Source of the DNA: Magnolia sinica
Taxonomy: Eukaryota; Streptophyta; Magnoliopsida; Magnoliales; Magnoliaceae
Assembly: GCF_029962835.1 (NCBI RefSeq)
Contig: NC_080579.1
Coordinates: 77,498,459-77,562,458 of the forward strand
DNA: 64,000 nucleotides
Reading direction: 5' to 3'
The notes beneath the pieces are model-generated. The model was given only the letters and a program-made list of their open reading frames with translations, was not told the DNA's origin and made no database searches. Each line of letters begins with the position of its first letter. Position 1 is the first letter of the stretch. Of this stretch, positions 46,101 through 56,964 are shown in pieces. Made by a program: the position numbers and the translations under genes.

Positions 46101-47351
46101 TCCCTGGACGCTGGACAGTCTGAGCCAATCACATGCATAAGGTGGGCCCTGTTTAGGTGGGCCACCAAATGATGAGTGTTGTGGATACAATACATATAAG
46201 GGGGGTCCCACCTATAGATGGTTTAGGATAAAATACAAGCCTTATGGTGGGGTCTATTCGGGCGGGCCACACAATCACACCAACATCTCATGAAAAGAAG
46301 AATAAAAGAAAGGGAGGGAGAGAGAGAGAGAGAGATAAAGGGACACGCATGATGGAGGGACCCCGGCACTATGGGCCCTCCGTTTCAAGCATCCAATCAT
46401 ACATCAAGTGGGTCCCATTGCATATGGGCCCACCAAATTGAAAATCAATGGTGGAGATCCTTTCTCCACCAAACTAGAAGGTCTAGATGACCATATTCAT
46501 GAAAGAAAATAAACATCATGATGGGGTCCATGGAGAATGGCCCCATCATGGAATGATCTTAAGCATCAAGGTGGGCCATTAGCCACATCAAGGGTCCAAA
46601 GTGAGATCCATACCATTGATCGGTAGGCCTCACTTGGCCCATCATAAGAACATGAAAATCTAGCCTATATAAGCACCCACCGGTTGATCTTCTCGGTCCG
46701 TTGAAATGCCGGTCTCCTTAAGCTTCACTTTGATGGTTGAAGATGAGAAGTGAAAGGCTAGGATGGAGGATTTGGGATGGGAAAGTGGTCCACACACATG
46801 CACTCTCTCACATGGAAAAGAGCTTGGACGTGAGCTCTCTCTTGCTTGGGATAGAGTTGAGAAAATGAGAGAGAGAGAGGGAGAGATGGGATGTAAAGAG
46901 AGAGAGTGATGGATGTGAGTGATGGGTGAGGTGATGTGTACTTGACTAGCATGGGTGTGTAAGAGAGAGGGTGAGAAAGGGTTGACTTTGGAGAGAGAAA
47001 GCATGGGTTGCTTGTACTTGACAAGAGATGATGGATGAGATTGATTGATGGGATTGATTTGACATATTGTAGAGATTCTCTTGGGATTGCAAACGCGCGG
47101 CGTTTTCTTCGAAATAAACGCCGGCTCACATCTTCCTGCTAGGGTATCGGATCGGCGCGAGAGACGCGGCGTCGGAACCGCGGCGACGGTGCGGTCGCAA
47201 TGGTACAAGTCTTGATTTAAGCCGACTCAAATGTACAGCATACGACTTAGGGTCGATCGCAACGTCGATTATACGTCACAGGTTGCCGAAATTCGACAGG
47301 AAGGATCGCGGGATTCGACGGAACAGAACGGACTAGGATACGGGTCTTACA
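43152..47351 (-). repeat. Chromovirus 5' LTR
   Basis: 4,200 bp, partner of 34027-38247. On the minus strand it begins TGTAAGACCCG and ends ...GTGACA. It has the same 117-bp duplication (44692, 44809) and captured fold-back block (45180-45655) as the partner. The 21-bp length difference comes largely from the AT microsatellite. Confidence 0.95.
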
Positions 47352-47374
47352 TTGAATTTACACGGCCCTTGAAT

Positions 47375-47830
47375 TGAATCCACCGAATAAACCTGTCGTA
47401 TTAACAAAATAAAGTAGAGAATTTAAAATTTTTTATTAAAAATCTCTCAAAATAAATGAGTTTATATGTTTAAATACTCTTAAATAAATCTTAAAATATA
47501 ATTAGAAAAAATAAACAAATTAAAAATTAAAAACCGAAAAAATAGACAAAATTTCACATTCCATTGATCATCAATTGGAATGGCGCAAAACTTTCAAAGA
47601 CTAAAACACATAAAATTGAATTGATTCCGATTGATCGAACTGAGTAAAAATTATCCAGCAAGCTTTTCATGTAAATTTGAATTTCCATCGATCAATCAAT
47701 CCATCAATTAACTCGATCGGTCTGCTCGATCGACCTTTATCGATTGAACTACGTTGAAACTTTGTTGATTTATTTCTGAATTTTTTCCCAGTCCATTTGT
47801 GGTAGGCACATGCTTGCTCCATGTTCTACA
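47375..47830 (-). repeat. 3' LTR of the old gypsy element
   Basis: About 456 bp, partner of 50131-50623 with many differences. It has clusters of 'gatcgat' / 'tcgatcg' palindromes (47690-47745). Confidence 0.6.
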
Positions 47831-50090
47831 TCAGATCCCCTCCACCTAGAAAAAAAAAACTCATCCTCGAGTTATCCTCCGGCTCCGGTTCATGATACTT
47901 GTACAGGTTTGTTACATTGAATGCGCGTGAGATCTCCATGTCTTTAGGAAGATCAACAACATAGGCATTGTCATTGATCTTACAGAGTAAAGGTACTAGC
48001 CTGATCTTCTTATTCTTCAGCTTATTATACGTTCCAGTCGAAAATCTCTCCTTGCACCGATAAACCGTAATGTTGTCGCCTACATTGAACACCTTCAAGT
48101 GCTGATGTGTGTCAGCCATTGCCTTATACTTGTCATTGGAGGCTTGCGACTTGGCCTAAACATCAAAGTGTACGCTTATGTTTCGATCCGCCATATGTTT
48201 TGCAACAACGCTCATGAATAAAAGTTTGGGCAATGGAACGTAAAATCAAGAGTATGTTTAAGTACTTGTTCAAACACAACTTCAAATGAGGACTTGCCGA
48301 TGGAATGATTTTGCATATTATTGAATGCGAATTCCACTTGAGCCAAGACAAAATCCCACTGTTTGGGCTTATCACCCGAGATGCATCGTATAAGGTCCCC
48401 GAGTATATGATTTACCACCATGGTTTGCCCATATTTCTGTGGATGATATGCATTGTTGAACCGTAGCTTGGTGTCAAATCACCTCCACAAAGTCCTTTAA
48501 AAGTGACTGAGGAACTTAGCGTCATGATTTGAGGTGATAAATCTTTGGACACATGTAGTCAAACAACCTCTCGAAAGAACAAATTGGTGACATGTGTAGC
48601 ATCGAGTCTTCTTGCACGGTATGAAATGAGCTATCATGGAGAATTTTTCGACCACAACAAACATCAAGTCCATTCCATGCTGGATCCACAGAAGACCTAG
48701 TACAAAGTCCATGGATAAATCTTCCCAAGTGTTGTCCTTGGAGGCCTGACACATGGCATCATTGTACCAATTTTTCAGCATCTTGTTTTAGTTATAGCCA
48801 AAAGTAATGCTCCTTCGAGAGAGTTATTGTCTTGTCCCACCTTAGGTGACTACCGAAGCCACCTCCATGTAACTCTTGGATAACATATTCTCACAAGTTA
48901 CAACAAACTTCATGGAATGCACAACCAATTTTTATTAAAAAGGGAATCATCTTGAATATGGAGGTCACTAGAATGACCCTCTTGACATCTAATCAATGCG
49001 TCCTTGAAGTTTCTGTCACCAACATATAGATCCTTGAGGTATTTGAAGCAGACAACCCCATTGCTCATGGTGACTAATATGGTTGTACACCAGCTAAGTG
49101 CATTAATCACCTTGTTCTATTGTCTGACCTTATGCTTCAACATGAATGTGAATTCCTACAAGAAAGAAATTCACCTACCATGCACACGGTTAACATTAGC
49201 CTAATTATTAATAAACTTGAGGGCTTAGTGGTCCGTATAGAGTAAAAATTCCCTATGAATTAAATAATGCCTCCAATGTCGTAAAGTCTGAACCACTGCG
49301 TACAATTCTAACTCATGCGTCGACCATTTCTTCCGAGCATCACTAAGTTTCTCATTGTAAAAGGCTACTGACATGCCCTCTTGAGACAACACACTCCAAT
49401 GCCAACATACAAAGCATATCGCATTCAATTTCAAATAATTTATCAAAGCTAGGAAGTACAATGACTGGAGCAGTGGACAACTTTTGCTAAATTTTAGAAA
49501 ACTTATGTCAGCCTCATCAGTCCACTAAAAATGTCTCTTCTTCATGTAGTTAATGATCGGTGCCACGATCGTACTGAAGTGCCTCACGAACCAATGATAG
49601 AACATCGCCCACCTGTGAAAACTTCGCACTTTATGAATGTTTGTTGGAACCATCCATTCTCTGCTGGCTTTCACCTTTTCTTCATCAACACAGATGCCCG
49701 TGGATGTCACGACAGGGCCCAAAAACAAGAGGCTCTCTATTAAAAAACTGCACTTCTTCATATTGAGGTATGACTTGTTCTCTATGAGCGCTTGAAGCAC
49801 CTATCTAAGATGCCTCACATGGTTTGACTCGTTCTAACTGTATATCAAGATATCATCGAAATAAACTACCATCAATCGTCCAATGAATGGTATTAAAACT
49901 TGGTTCATCAACCTCGTAAATGTACTAAGCGTATTCCGAAGGGCATGACTAACCATTCATACAGACCCTCATCGGTCTTAAATGTTGTCTTTCACTCATC
50001 ACCTGGCTAAATACGGATCTGATGGTGGCTTCTCATCAAATCCAGTTTGGAACATAGTTTTTAATACCAAACTGATGTTGGGAAGGGCGT
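47826..50090 (-). pseudogene. Remnant gypsy RT, RNase H and integrase
   Basis: Pieces in minus-strand order: RT '[11 protein letters not shown]' near 49850; 'LNMKKCSFLIESLLFLGPVV' as shorter words ('KKCSFL', 'LFLGPVV'), 'KVRSFHRWAMFY'; RNase H 'VAFYNEKLSDARKKWST', 'HELELYAVVQTLRHWRHYL'; integrase 'DLSMDFVLGL', 'VVVEKFSMIAHFIPC', 'QVEFAFNN'; and the C-terminal 'VDLPKDMEISRAFNVTNLY'. Stops and frameshifts separate them all. The wording 'RSFH' and 'STHELELYAVV' suggests a chromovirus of another lineage than the Tekay-like element. No chromodomain was recognised. Confidence 0.82.
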
Positions 50091-50130
50091 GATGAGGATG
50101 ATCACCGTCTTCTTCAAACAATAAACACCT

Positions 50131-50623
50131 TGAATCCACAAGCCCCCCTTGAAGCCACAAGAGAAAAGTCTTAAATCCAAGAGATAAATAAGAGAATTTG
50201 AGAAATTTTATTAAAAAGCTCTCAAAATAAATGAGTTTGCATGCTTAAATACTCTTAAACAAACCCTAAGACACAATTAGAAAAAAAATAAACAAATAAG
50301 GAAATAAAAATTGAAAAAATGGACAAATTTTTACATTCTGTCGATCGATCGATAAATTGATCATAATGGCGCAAAACATCCAAAACTTCCATAAAATTGA
50401 ATTTCTTTTGATTAATTGACTTGATCGGTTGATCAATCAAACTGGGTAAAAATGATCCATCAACCTTTTCATCTAAATTTGAATTTCCATCGATCGATTG
50501 ATCGACTCAATCAGTCTGCTTGATCGACCTTGATCGATTGAACTATGTTAAAACTTTGTTGATTTCTTTCTAGACTTCTTCCAATCCATTTGTGATAGGC
50601 ACGTGCTTACTCCATGTCCTACA
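50131..50623 (-). repeat. 5' LTR of the old gypsy element
   Basis: About 493 bp, ending 'gtcctaca' at 50623. It carries 'gtcgatcgatcgat' and 'tcgatcgattgatcga' palindromes around 50340 and 50490. Confidence 0.6.
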
Positions 50624-51786
50624 TGTAATAACCCGAATTAATCTTAACTATCCAATTTTAACCATTGATCAACGTACCAAATTAGTCCAATATGACCGTT
50701 GATCTACACGATCAACCTATCCAATCTCAACCATTGATATGAACATATTTGAATCTAATTATTTATTGAAAAATAAATCTAACCATTCATCTAAAGATAC
50801 ACTCATCTAACCATCCATATGTTGAAAATCATTGGAACACTTGCCCTTGCATCTGAATTAACGATCCATCTTGATGGTCATGCGGCTACCCACAATCTTA
50901 CCTTTCTACTTAACTGCATAACTAATGTGAGGTCCACACCAAAGGTGTACACATCACTTCTTCCATAAACCACCGTTCATCACCATTTCATTTAACCCAT
51001 CCTCATATTGTACCCGTCTATCCCACCTTTTATAGATATGTACACCTTTCATCCACCGATCATGCACCAACTTATCTAACCATATATCTATCCGTTAATC
51101 TATTTATACATCGATCCGTCCATCCATCTACATCATCCATTTATGCACCATTGAATACATTACAACCACACACATGCACCAAACACATCATGCACAACAA
51201 TCACCTGCACACACCTATCACATGTGTGGCATGCACATACATGTGGCACATGCATGCGATGCACATGAGATGCATGGTGCATGTGTGCACTAGACTAGCC
51301 CACGTTGCAAAAAAAAAAAAAAAAACCGTGACGAAAAGGAATGCAAAACCGAAGCATAAATGCATCGTGAATGTTTTGCTTGTGCACGTGTGTAAAAGAG
51401 GACTATAAAGAGGAAGGAGTGGCCATTCACCAAATCTGAATATGGGAAGTTCATTGGGTTGGGTTGCTTACACATGAGGTAAAGAGAGAGTGTTGTTGTG
51501 TTGATGTGAGGAAGAGAGATGGGTTGCTTACACGTGAGAGAGAGAGAGAGAGAGAGAGGTTGTTGGTTATTCAAGTTGGAAAGAGAGGGAGAGAGAGAAG
51601 AGAGAAAAAGGAAGAAAGAAAAGGAGGAGAGAGAAAAAGGAAGAGGAAGAAAAGAAAAGAAAATACTTTTTTTATATAAAAAGTGAGTTTCTCTCACTTG
51701 ATGTTATAAAAATGTTATTTATTTATTTATTTGTTTGTTTGTTTATTCATTTGCACTTATAATTATTTTTTTGGCCATCTTAAATG
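50624..51786. repeat. LTR-like fragment with low-complexity tracts, no gene
   Basis: It starts 'tgtaataacccgaatt', a common plant gypsy LTR start, directly at the end of the previous LTR. It contains an alternating purine-pyrimidine CA/TG/GC-rich tract (51150-51295), a GA microsatellite (51538-51558) with GA-rich flank, and ATTT/GTTT runs near 51720-51745. Nothing coding. Confidence 0.45.
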
Positions 51787-53708
51787 TCATGCCCCAAACT
51801 CGGAAACCGGGCTCACAAAATTCCCGATTGCCGAATCCGGCGCTGACAGCCTCCGTAGTATCCCAATCTCGGCTCCCGACACTCATATGCCAGATTTCGA
51901 TCCTGGGGTCCTACAAGGAGGATTTTCAGTGTAATTTTTTTTTGAACAGTTAATCTGTTTAGGCGGTTACACTTTTGTTCATGGTATCAATACATATCGA
52001 AGAGACAAACCTGTTCGACATATCACACATAATATGGTGCACCAGCTCAACAGTAATGAAAGAAACAATAGCAAACTCCAACAGCTCTTGTATGCATCCT
52101 GAAAAGGTGTAAGTCATATGTATGAGCAACCACAGCTCATGAGTCTACTGCGTACCGGGAGTAAAACACGTTTTATCAGAGTGATCCCGTAAAGACATCC
52201 AAAACAGCCATAGGCATGTTATCAACCAATCATGTTATCATAGGTGAGTAGGTTATCAATCAATCATGTCGTACAACTATATGGTTATCATGAACATGAC
52301 ATCAATAATAGGCATGTCACTCAACAAGCGACCATGAATCATTAAAATAGCCAATCATCAAGAACAAGATAATCAAATTCCATTTTCTACTATGTGACAT
52401 ACGATGGAAGGGCAATGACAGAGCTGGCATGTGAAGTCGGGATGATAGTACATGGTTTCGCAAGCTGTGGTGTCCATCACAAGGGACTTTTATCCCAACC
52501 AGCCACATACCTAAATTCGGATTACTAGACTCAATGTAATAAACTCCTGATCTCAGGTTGGTCGCGTACCCAACCGAAATTATGGCTATAGTGAAGGGTC
52601 ACATAATGATTTAGTTACGCACCACCAGCCCGAGTGGATAGTGAATGAATGAGTCAGATGCTGAGTACACAACTCTTATTCAGTAAGTCCACATATAACC
52701 ACCACAACGCTTCCGATGTGAGACAAGGATCTGCCCCACTGTATACACAATAGCCTGCCAGCACAGTAACCTGTCAACCACTAGTAGCTCGCCCAGGCCC
52801 TTAGGACCCGCCCACATTAGCATCCGCCCACGTGTGCAACAGTGACGGGGCGTCACAATATTAGTACTGTACAACTCTGGGATATCACCGAGGTCTAGTA
52901 CAATGCTATCAGTCATACCAAGGCTATGCGGTGCAAGGCCTACGTGGCCAATGTCATATGTAAGATGCAATGCAAGATGCAATCCAAGCATGTCAGTCCT
53001 TATCAAGATCCACATCAGTACAATTCATCTCTAGATCATCACCGGGGTCTAGTACACTCTACACCAGATTGTCGCCCCAACTGTACGCGCAACTATGTAA
53101 GTGGAAAAGACTTCACTACTCGCCTGGCCAGTAGTCTGCCAATAATTACCCAGCTCGTCGATATGGGACCCATTTCTGACCTAGTTAAACTCAGCCTAGC
53201 TTTGCCCCTACCCTCGGACGGATAAGGCCACACTCCCTTCCAACCGACCACGACATAGTGGGAGACACGGCCTACTGATATTTAGCACTAGGGAACTTAT
53301 GTTTTCACTCGGTCTCGACGTTGGAGCATCCTCCTGGTACCATAAGGGTTTAGGGACTTTCACCCAGGGACATCCATGGTGCCCCAGTGCTAGAACCAAA
53401 ATATTTTCGGTGTCTAATTCTGCCAACCACGATATACCTGTGGAGGCTATGGCCCTGATGTCGCTAGGGCGTAGAGTGATCATGTTACACAAATGCGAGA
53501 TACGTGAGTCATACTATCCAGTCATGCATCAAACTTGCGCGTACCGCACGCTCATGTGGGGCAACTTTGTCTCTCAAGGAGTCCCAAAAACAACTAGCCC
53601 AATGAAACATGTTATAATCAATCACTCCTCGTAACAAGCATGCAAATGATGAGCATGCCAATGATGCGTATGGGCATGTATCATGATGTTATATTAAGCA
53701 TATTCTCA
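51787..53708 (-). repeat. Tekay-like LTR relic, truncated by the CACTA element
   Basis: It starts 'tgtcatgccccaaactcgg', like 34027 and 43152, and continues in the same order with 'gatcctggggtcctacaagg', 'gcctcctccctagc'-like words, 'ggataaggccacactccctt', 'gaccacgacatagtgggaga', 'cctgtggaggct' and 'gggcatgtatcatg'. Divergence is clear. It stops at 'aagcatattctca' where the intact LTR goes on, exactly at the CACTA terminus. Confidence 0.8.
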
Positions 53709-54685
53709 CACTACAAGAAATACCCCTTTTAGCGACGAAAATTTTCGTCGCTAAAAGTCATATTTTCGTAGCTAAATACATTTCGCGACGAAAATTTTCG
53801 TCGCTAAACTCGTCGCTAAAAGACCAACGTGTATTGATTTTAACGGCGAAAAATTCAAATCGTCGCTAAAGAAAGACTTTTAGCGACGAAAACTTTCGTC
53901 GCTAAAAAAACTATACAAGACTTTTAGTAGTGAAAATTTTCGCTGCTAAAAATTCGTTACTTTTAGCGACGAACATAATCGTCGCCAAAAAAAACCGTAC
54001 AAGACTTTTAGCAGCGAAAATTTTCGCTGCTAAAAGGTATTATTCAGTTTTTAGCGACGAATATTGTCGTCGCAAAAAACATATACAAGACTTTTAGCAG
54101 CGAAAATTTTCGCTGCTAAAAATTCATTACTTGTAATGACGAAAATTTTCGTCGTAAAAAAAACTGTACAAGACTTTTAGCAACGAAAATTTTCGTTGCT
54201 AAAAGTAGTTCAGTTGTTAGCGACAAATAGTTTCGTCGTAACAAAAACTATACAAGACGTATAGCAGCGAAAAGTTTCGTTGCTAAAAATTCGTTCCTTT
54301 CTAGCGACAATAATTTTCGTCGTAAAAAAAATTGTACAAGACTTTTAGCAACGAAAATTTTCGCTGCTAAAAGTAGTTCAGTTTTTAGCGACGAGTATTT
54401 TCGTCGCAAAAAAACTATGCATGACTTTTAGCAGCGAAAAGTTTCGCTGCTAAAAATTCGTTCCTTTTTAGCAACGATAATTTTCGTCGGTAAAAAACCT
54501 TTACATGACCTCTAGCAGCGAAAGTTTTCGCTGCCAAAAAATTCGTTACACCTTTAGCAACGAAAATTTTTGTCGTTAAAAAACTTTACAAGCCTTTTTA
54601 GCAGCGAAGATTTTCGCTGCTAAAAATAAATTACAATACTTTTAGCTACGAAAATTTTCGTTGCTAAAAGTCTTTTTTTTTAAAA
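53709..54685. repeat. CACTA terminus and subterminal palindrome array
   Basis: About 22 imperfect palindromes in about 970 bp, in two alternating types: 'agcgacgaaaattttcgtcgct' without its centre reads GCGACGA/TCGTCGC, and the second type reads GCAGCGA/TCGCTGC, both around AAATTT. They are joined by spacers such as 'atacaagactttt'. In En/Spm, short subterminal repeats bind the TnpA-type protein. Each palindrome could also form a hairpin. Confidence 0.9.
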
Positions 54686-54767
54686 TATGCCTCTTAAAAT
54701 TCCGCACAAAATTCCTGATATACACCTGTTAACAATATATTTCATCATATTCATCCTGATATGCACC

Positions 54768-54770
<3 letters not shown>

Positions 54771-54836
<66 letters not shown>
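54771..54836. repeat. (TA)n microsatellite
   Basis: About 32 TA units, flanked on both sides by 'tttcatcatattca', so the repeat is embedded in a short direct duplication. Confidence 0.95.
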
Positions 54837-54837
<1 letters not shown>

Positions 54838-54973
54838 CATCATATTCACATTCACATCCATCTAATTAAATTAACCTAAACCCAAACATAAACTACATTC
54901 ATCCAAACACAAATAATCTTATCCGCATCACATTCATTCAAAACTTAAAATAATAAACAAATATATAAAACAA

Positions 54974-56693
54974 TCACACAGATGAAGGCGGAGGTGCTGG
55001 GGCATCAGTGGGTAAGCGTGCAGCGATAACTTGAAACATCTCCATCATCCGTCGCTCATGCTCCACCCACATCTCCTCCATCCTCCTCTCTTGCTCCTCC
55101 CTCTGCCTCGCCAGCTGATCGTTCATCCTCCTCTCCTGCTCCTCCCTCTGCCTCGCCAGCTCCTCCTCCATCCTCCTCTCCTGCTCCTCCCTCTGCCTCG
55201 TCTACTCCTCCCTCTGTCTGTCCAGCTAATCTTTGATGTCATCGACGATGACCCGTAGCTGCTGAACCTCTCTCTCTGCAGTATTAGCTCGGCGTACGGC
55301 GCTGTCGCCAACGACGATGGATCGACTGGAGGCAGCTCTAGCGGGTGCCATGAGCTTGGCACCATGGCCAAACCCACGCACATATCCAGAACGGGTGCCA
55401 TGCACCTGACTCAGGATCTCTGGCTCACTCCACTGAGTACCATCGGGAGTGGGCTGACTGCGTAAGGTGTTCATCTCCTCCTGTAATGAAAACATATGAA
55501 TTTTCATAATAAATGACATTATTATAATTTAATGCAAATAAATTTTACAATGTAAGGATCTTTACCCAAATCTCGCTGGCTCTAGGATGTACCCAAGATC
55601 CTGTCGCCTGCCGACAGTGAGTCCCTTTGTAGAAGTCTACTGGTCCGGGCTCCTGGCCAGTGACGGAATCTCGCTGCGTAATTGAAAAAACAATACAATT
55701 AATATAAATGTATGGAAAGAATATATAAACGTAATAATTACCAGTACTTTCTTACCATGTCGTGACGAAGTCGTACAAATGACTTTGAACCAGCTATGTG
55801 GTTCACTTTTAACTTTCCTCTATTGTCAGAATTTATTTTGCTCCTCTTCTGAATACGTTATTCATAATACATTGTTATTAATTGTGAATTTAATTATTAC
55901 GTTAAGATATCATAAATATGTAAATATTACCTGAAAAGAATCAGACGAAAACCTATCACAGAGTATCCGCCAGTCCTCATCGGTCACGTGCAGCGGTGCG
56001 GACTGTACGGCCTCCTCGTGGCTCATGCACCGCTTGTATTGCCGGTATAACTTACTGCGGTAATCCTTAAACCGCTCCTTCATTATGTCGTCGACGGCAT
56101 GGGAGATGTACGGAACACTCAAATCCAAGTCAAATTTATCCTGCAGTTTCGTAAATAATAGATTAAGATAATAAACCTATTAAGAAAATAACTTAACTGT
56201 AAATGAACTTTTATAAAATAAATTTTAATTTACTAAAATTTACCTGAAGGCGCTGAGGATGAGCTGCCGCACATCATCTGTCACATCTCCCCAACGGGGA
56301 GTGATGGGGGGATCAGAGATGGGCATAAGACACCGACCTCCGACGTAAACAACATGGCATTGTTCCCAATAGGTCTAATGCAGTCCTGTGGGAACTCTAC
56401 CGTCACCCTACCCTCATGCGTAAGTTGCTCTAAAAGTAACCCACGCGTGGGTCCACGTCCTCGTCGGCTGGTCGACGACGCTGTTGCAAAAGAAATATGT
56501 AAGTTTAAACATAAACAGAAATCATTAAAAAAAATATACGCCTAGACTTACATGCAGTGCCCGGTGTATGCGCGACCGAGGGATCAGACGCCTGCGATGC
56601 AACATGTGACGGCGATGCTAGCTCCGTCACTTCACGAGTAGAAGGGGTAGATCCAGTGCGCGAACGACGTACTCTCCCACCTGGTGCCATCAC
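54974..56693 (-). pseudogene. CACTA Transposase_24 (Ptta/En/Spm) gene
   Basis: Exon pieces in minus-strand order: a basic Ser/Thr-rich N-terminus ('GGRVRRSRTGSTPST'), 'RGRGPTRGLLLEQL', 'VSYISHAVD'-like 'DLSVPYISHAVDDIMKERF' with 'YRSKLYRQYKRC', 'GQEPGPVDFYKGTHC', 'SWVHPRASEIW', and the hallmark 'VHGTRSGYVRGFGHG'. A C-terminal coiled coil made of 15-residue repeats ('ARQREEQERRM') closes it. Likely introns have GT...AG borders at several joins. Such proteins act with TNP2 transposase at the element ends. A frameshift about 56310-56350 and two in-frame stops near 55200-55230 make it a pseudogene. Confidence 0.82.
55060..55225 (-). repeat. 45-bp coding minisatellite
   Basis: Repeats of 'ctcctgctcctccctctgcc' with period about 45 bp encode the Arg/Glu/Gln-rich coiled coil at the end of the Transposase_24 protein. 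Confidence 0.8.
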
Positions 56694-56964
56694 TGAATAT
56701 TTACGAGCTACGAACTTATAAATTTAAACAATGTCAATACAAGTGGAATATACTAAAATATTGTACAAGTAGTGTTGACGGTACAATGCATGTGTTTATG
56801 CTTAGAGAGATGATTAAAATATGATTAGACCATTACACTATAATGCAAGCAAAATATAATAAAACTGTAAACTTTAATCTATAATCATTAGAAATTTCAT
56901 TATACATTGTCATTCTATATCAAATACACATATTTCGTTGTAATACGAAACAACTTTAAGGTAA

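Larger units (their letters stand above)
34027..47351 (-). mobile_element. Complete 13.3-kb Ty3/gypsy chromovirus (Tekay/Del-like) with 4.2-kb LTRs
   Basis: Long direct repeats 34027-38247 and 43152-47351 start TG and end CA and are flanked by the 5-bp duplication ttgaa (34022-34026, 47352-47356). The minus-strand order is 5' LTR, tRNA-iMet primer site, Gag, protease, RT, RNase H, integrase, chromodomain, polypurine tract, 3' LTR; RT before integrase plus a chromodomain make it a chromovirus. Large LTRs and the 'HNVFHVSML' integrase tail fit Tekay/Del. The sampled last 407 bp of the LTRs differ at about six positions, nearly all transitions; other stretches (near 34920-35110) differ more. Gag and Pol carry many stop codons, so it is non-autonomous. 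LTRs make up 63% of its length. Confidence 0.95.
47375..50623 (-). mobile_element. Old, internally deleted Ty3/gypsy element
   Basis: Diverged direct repeats, about 47375-47830 and 50131-50623, share 'aaataaatgagttt', 'tcatctaaatttgaatttccatcgatc'-type words, 'gatcgaccttgatcgattgaa' and the end 'ctaca'. On the minus strand a purine tract 'aggtggaggggatc' adjoins the first LTR (TGTAGAAC start). Only the 3' half of pol lies between them; Gag, protease, the first part of RT and the primer site are missing. The chromovirus at 34027-47351 inserted at or beside its left end. No target duplication could be matched. Confidence 0.7.

Noticed and set aside
53709-54685. CRISPR-like array
   Set aside because: Regular palindromes with spacers look superficially similar, but spacers repeat, the setting is a plant CACTA end, and no cas-like gene exists.
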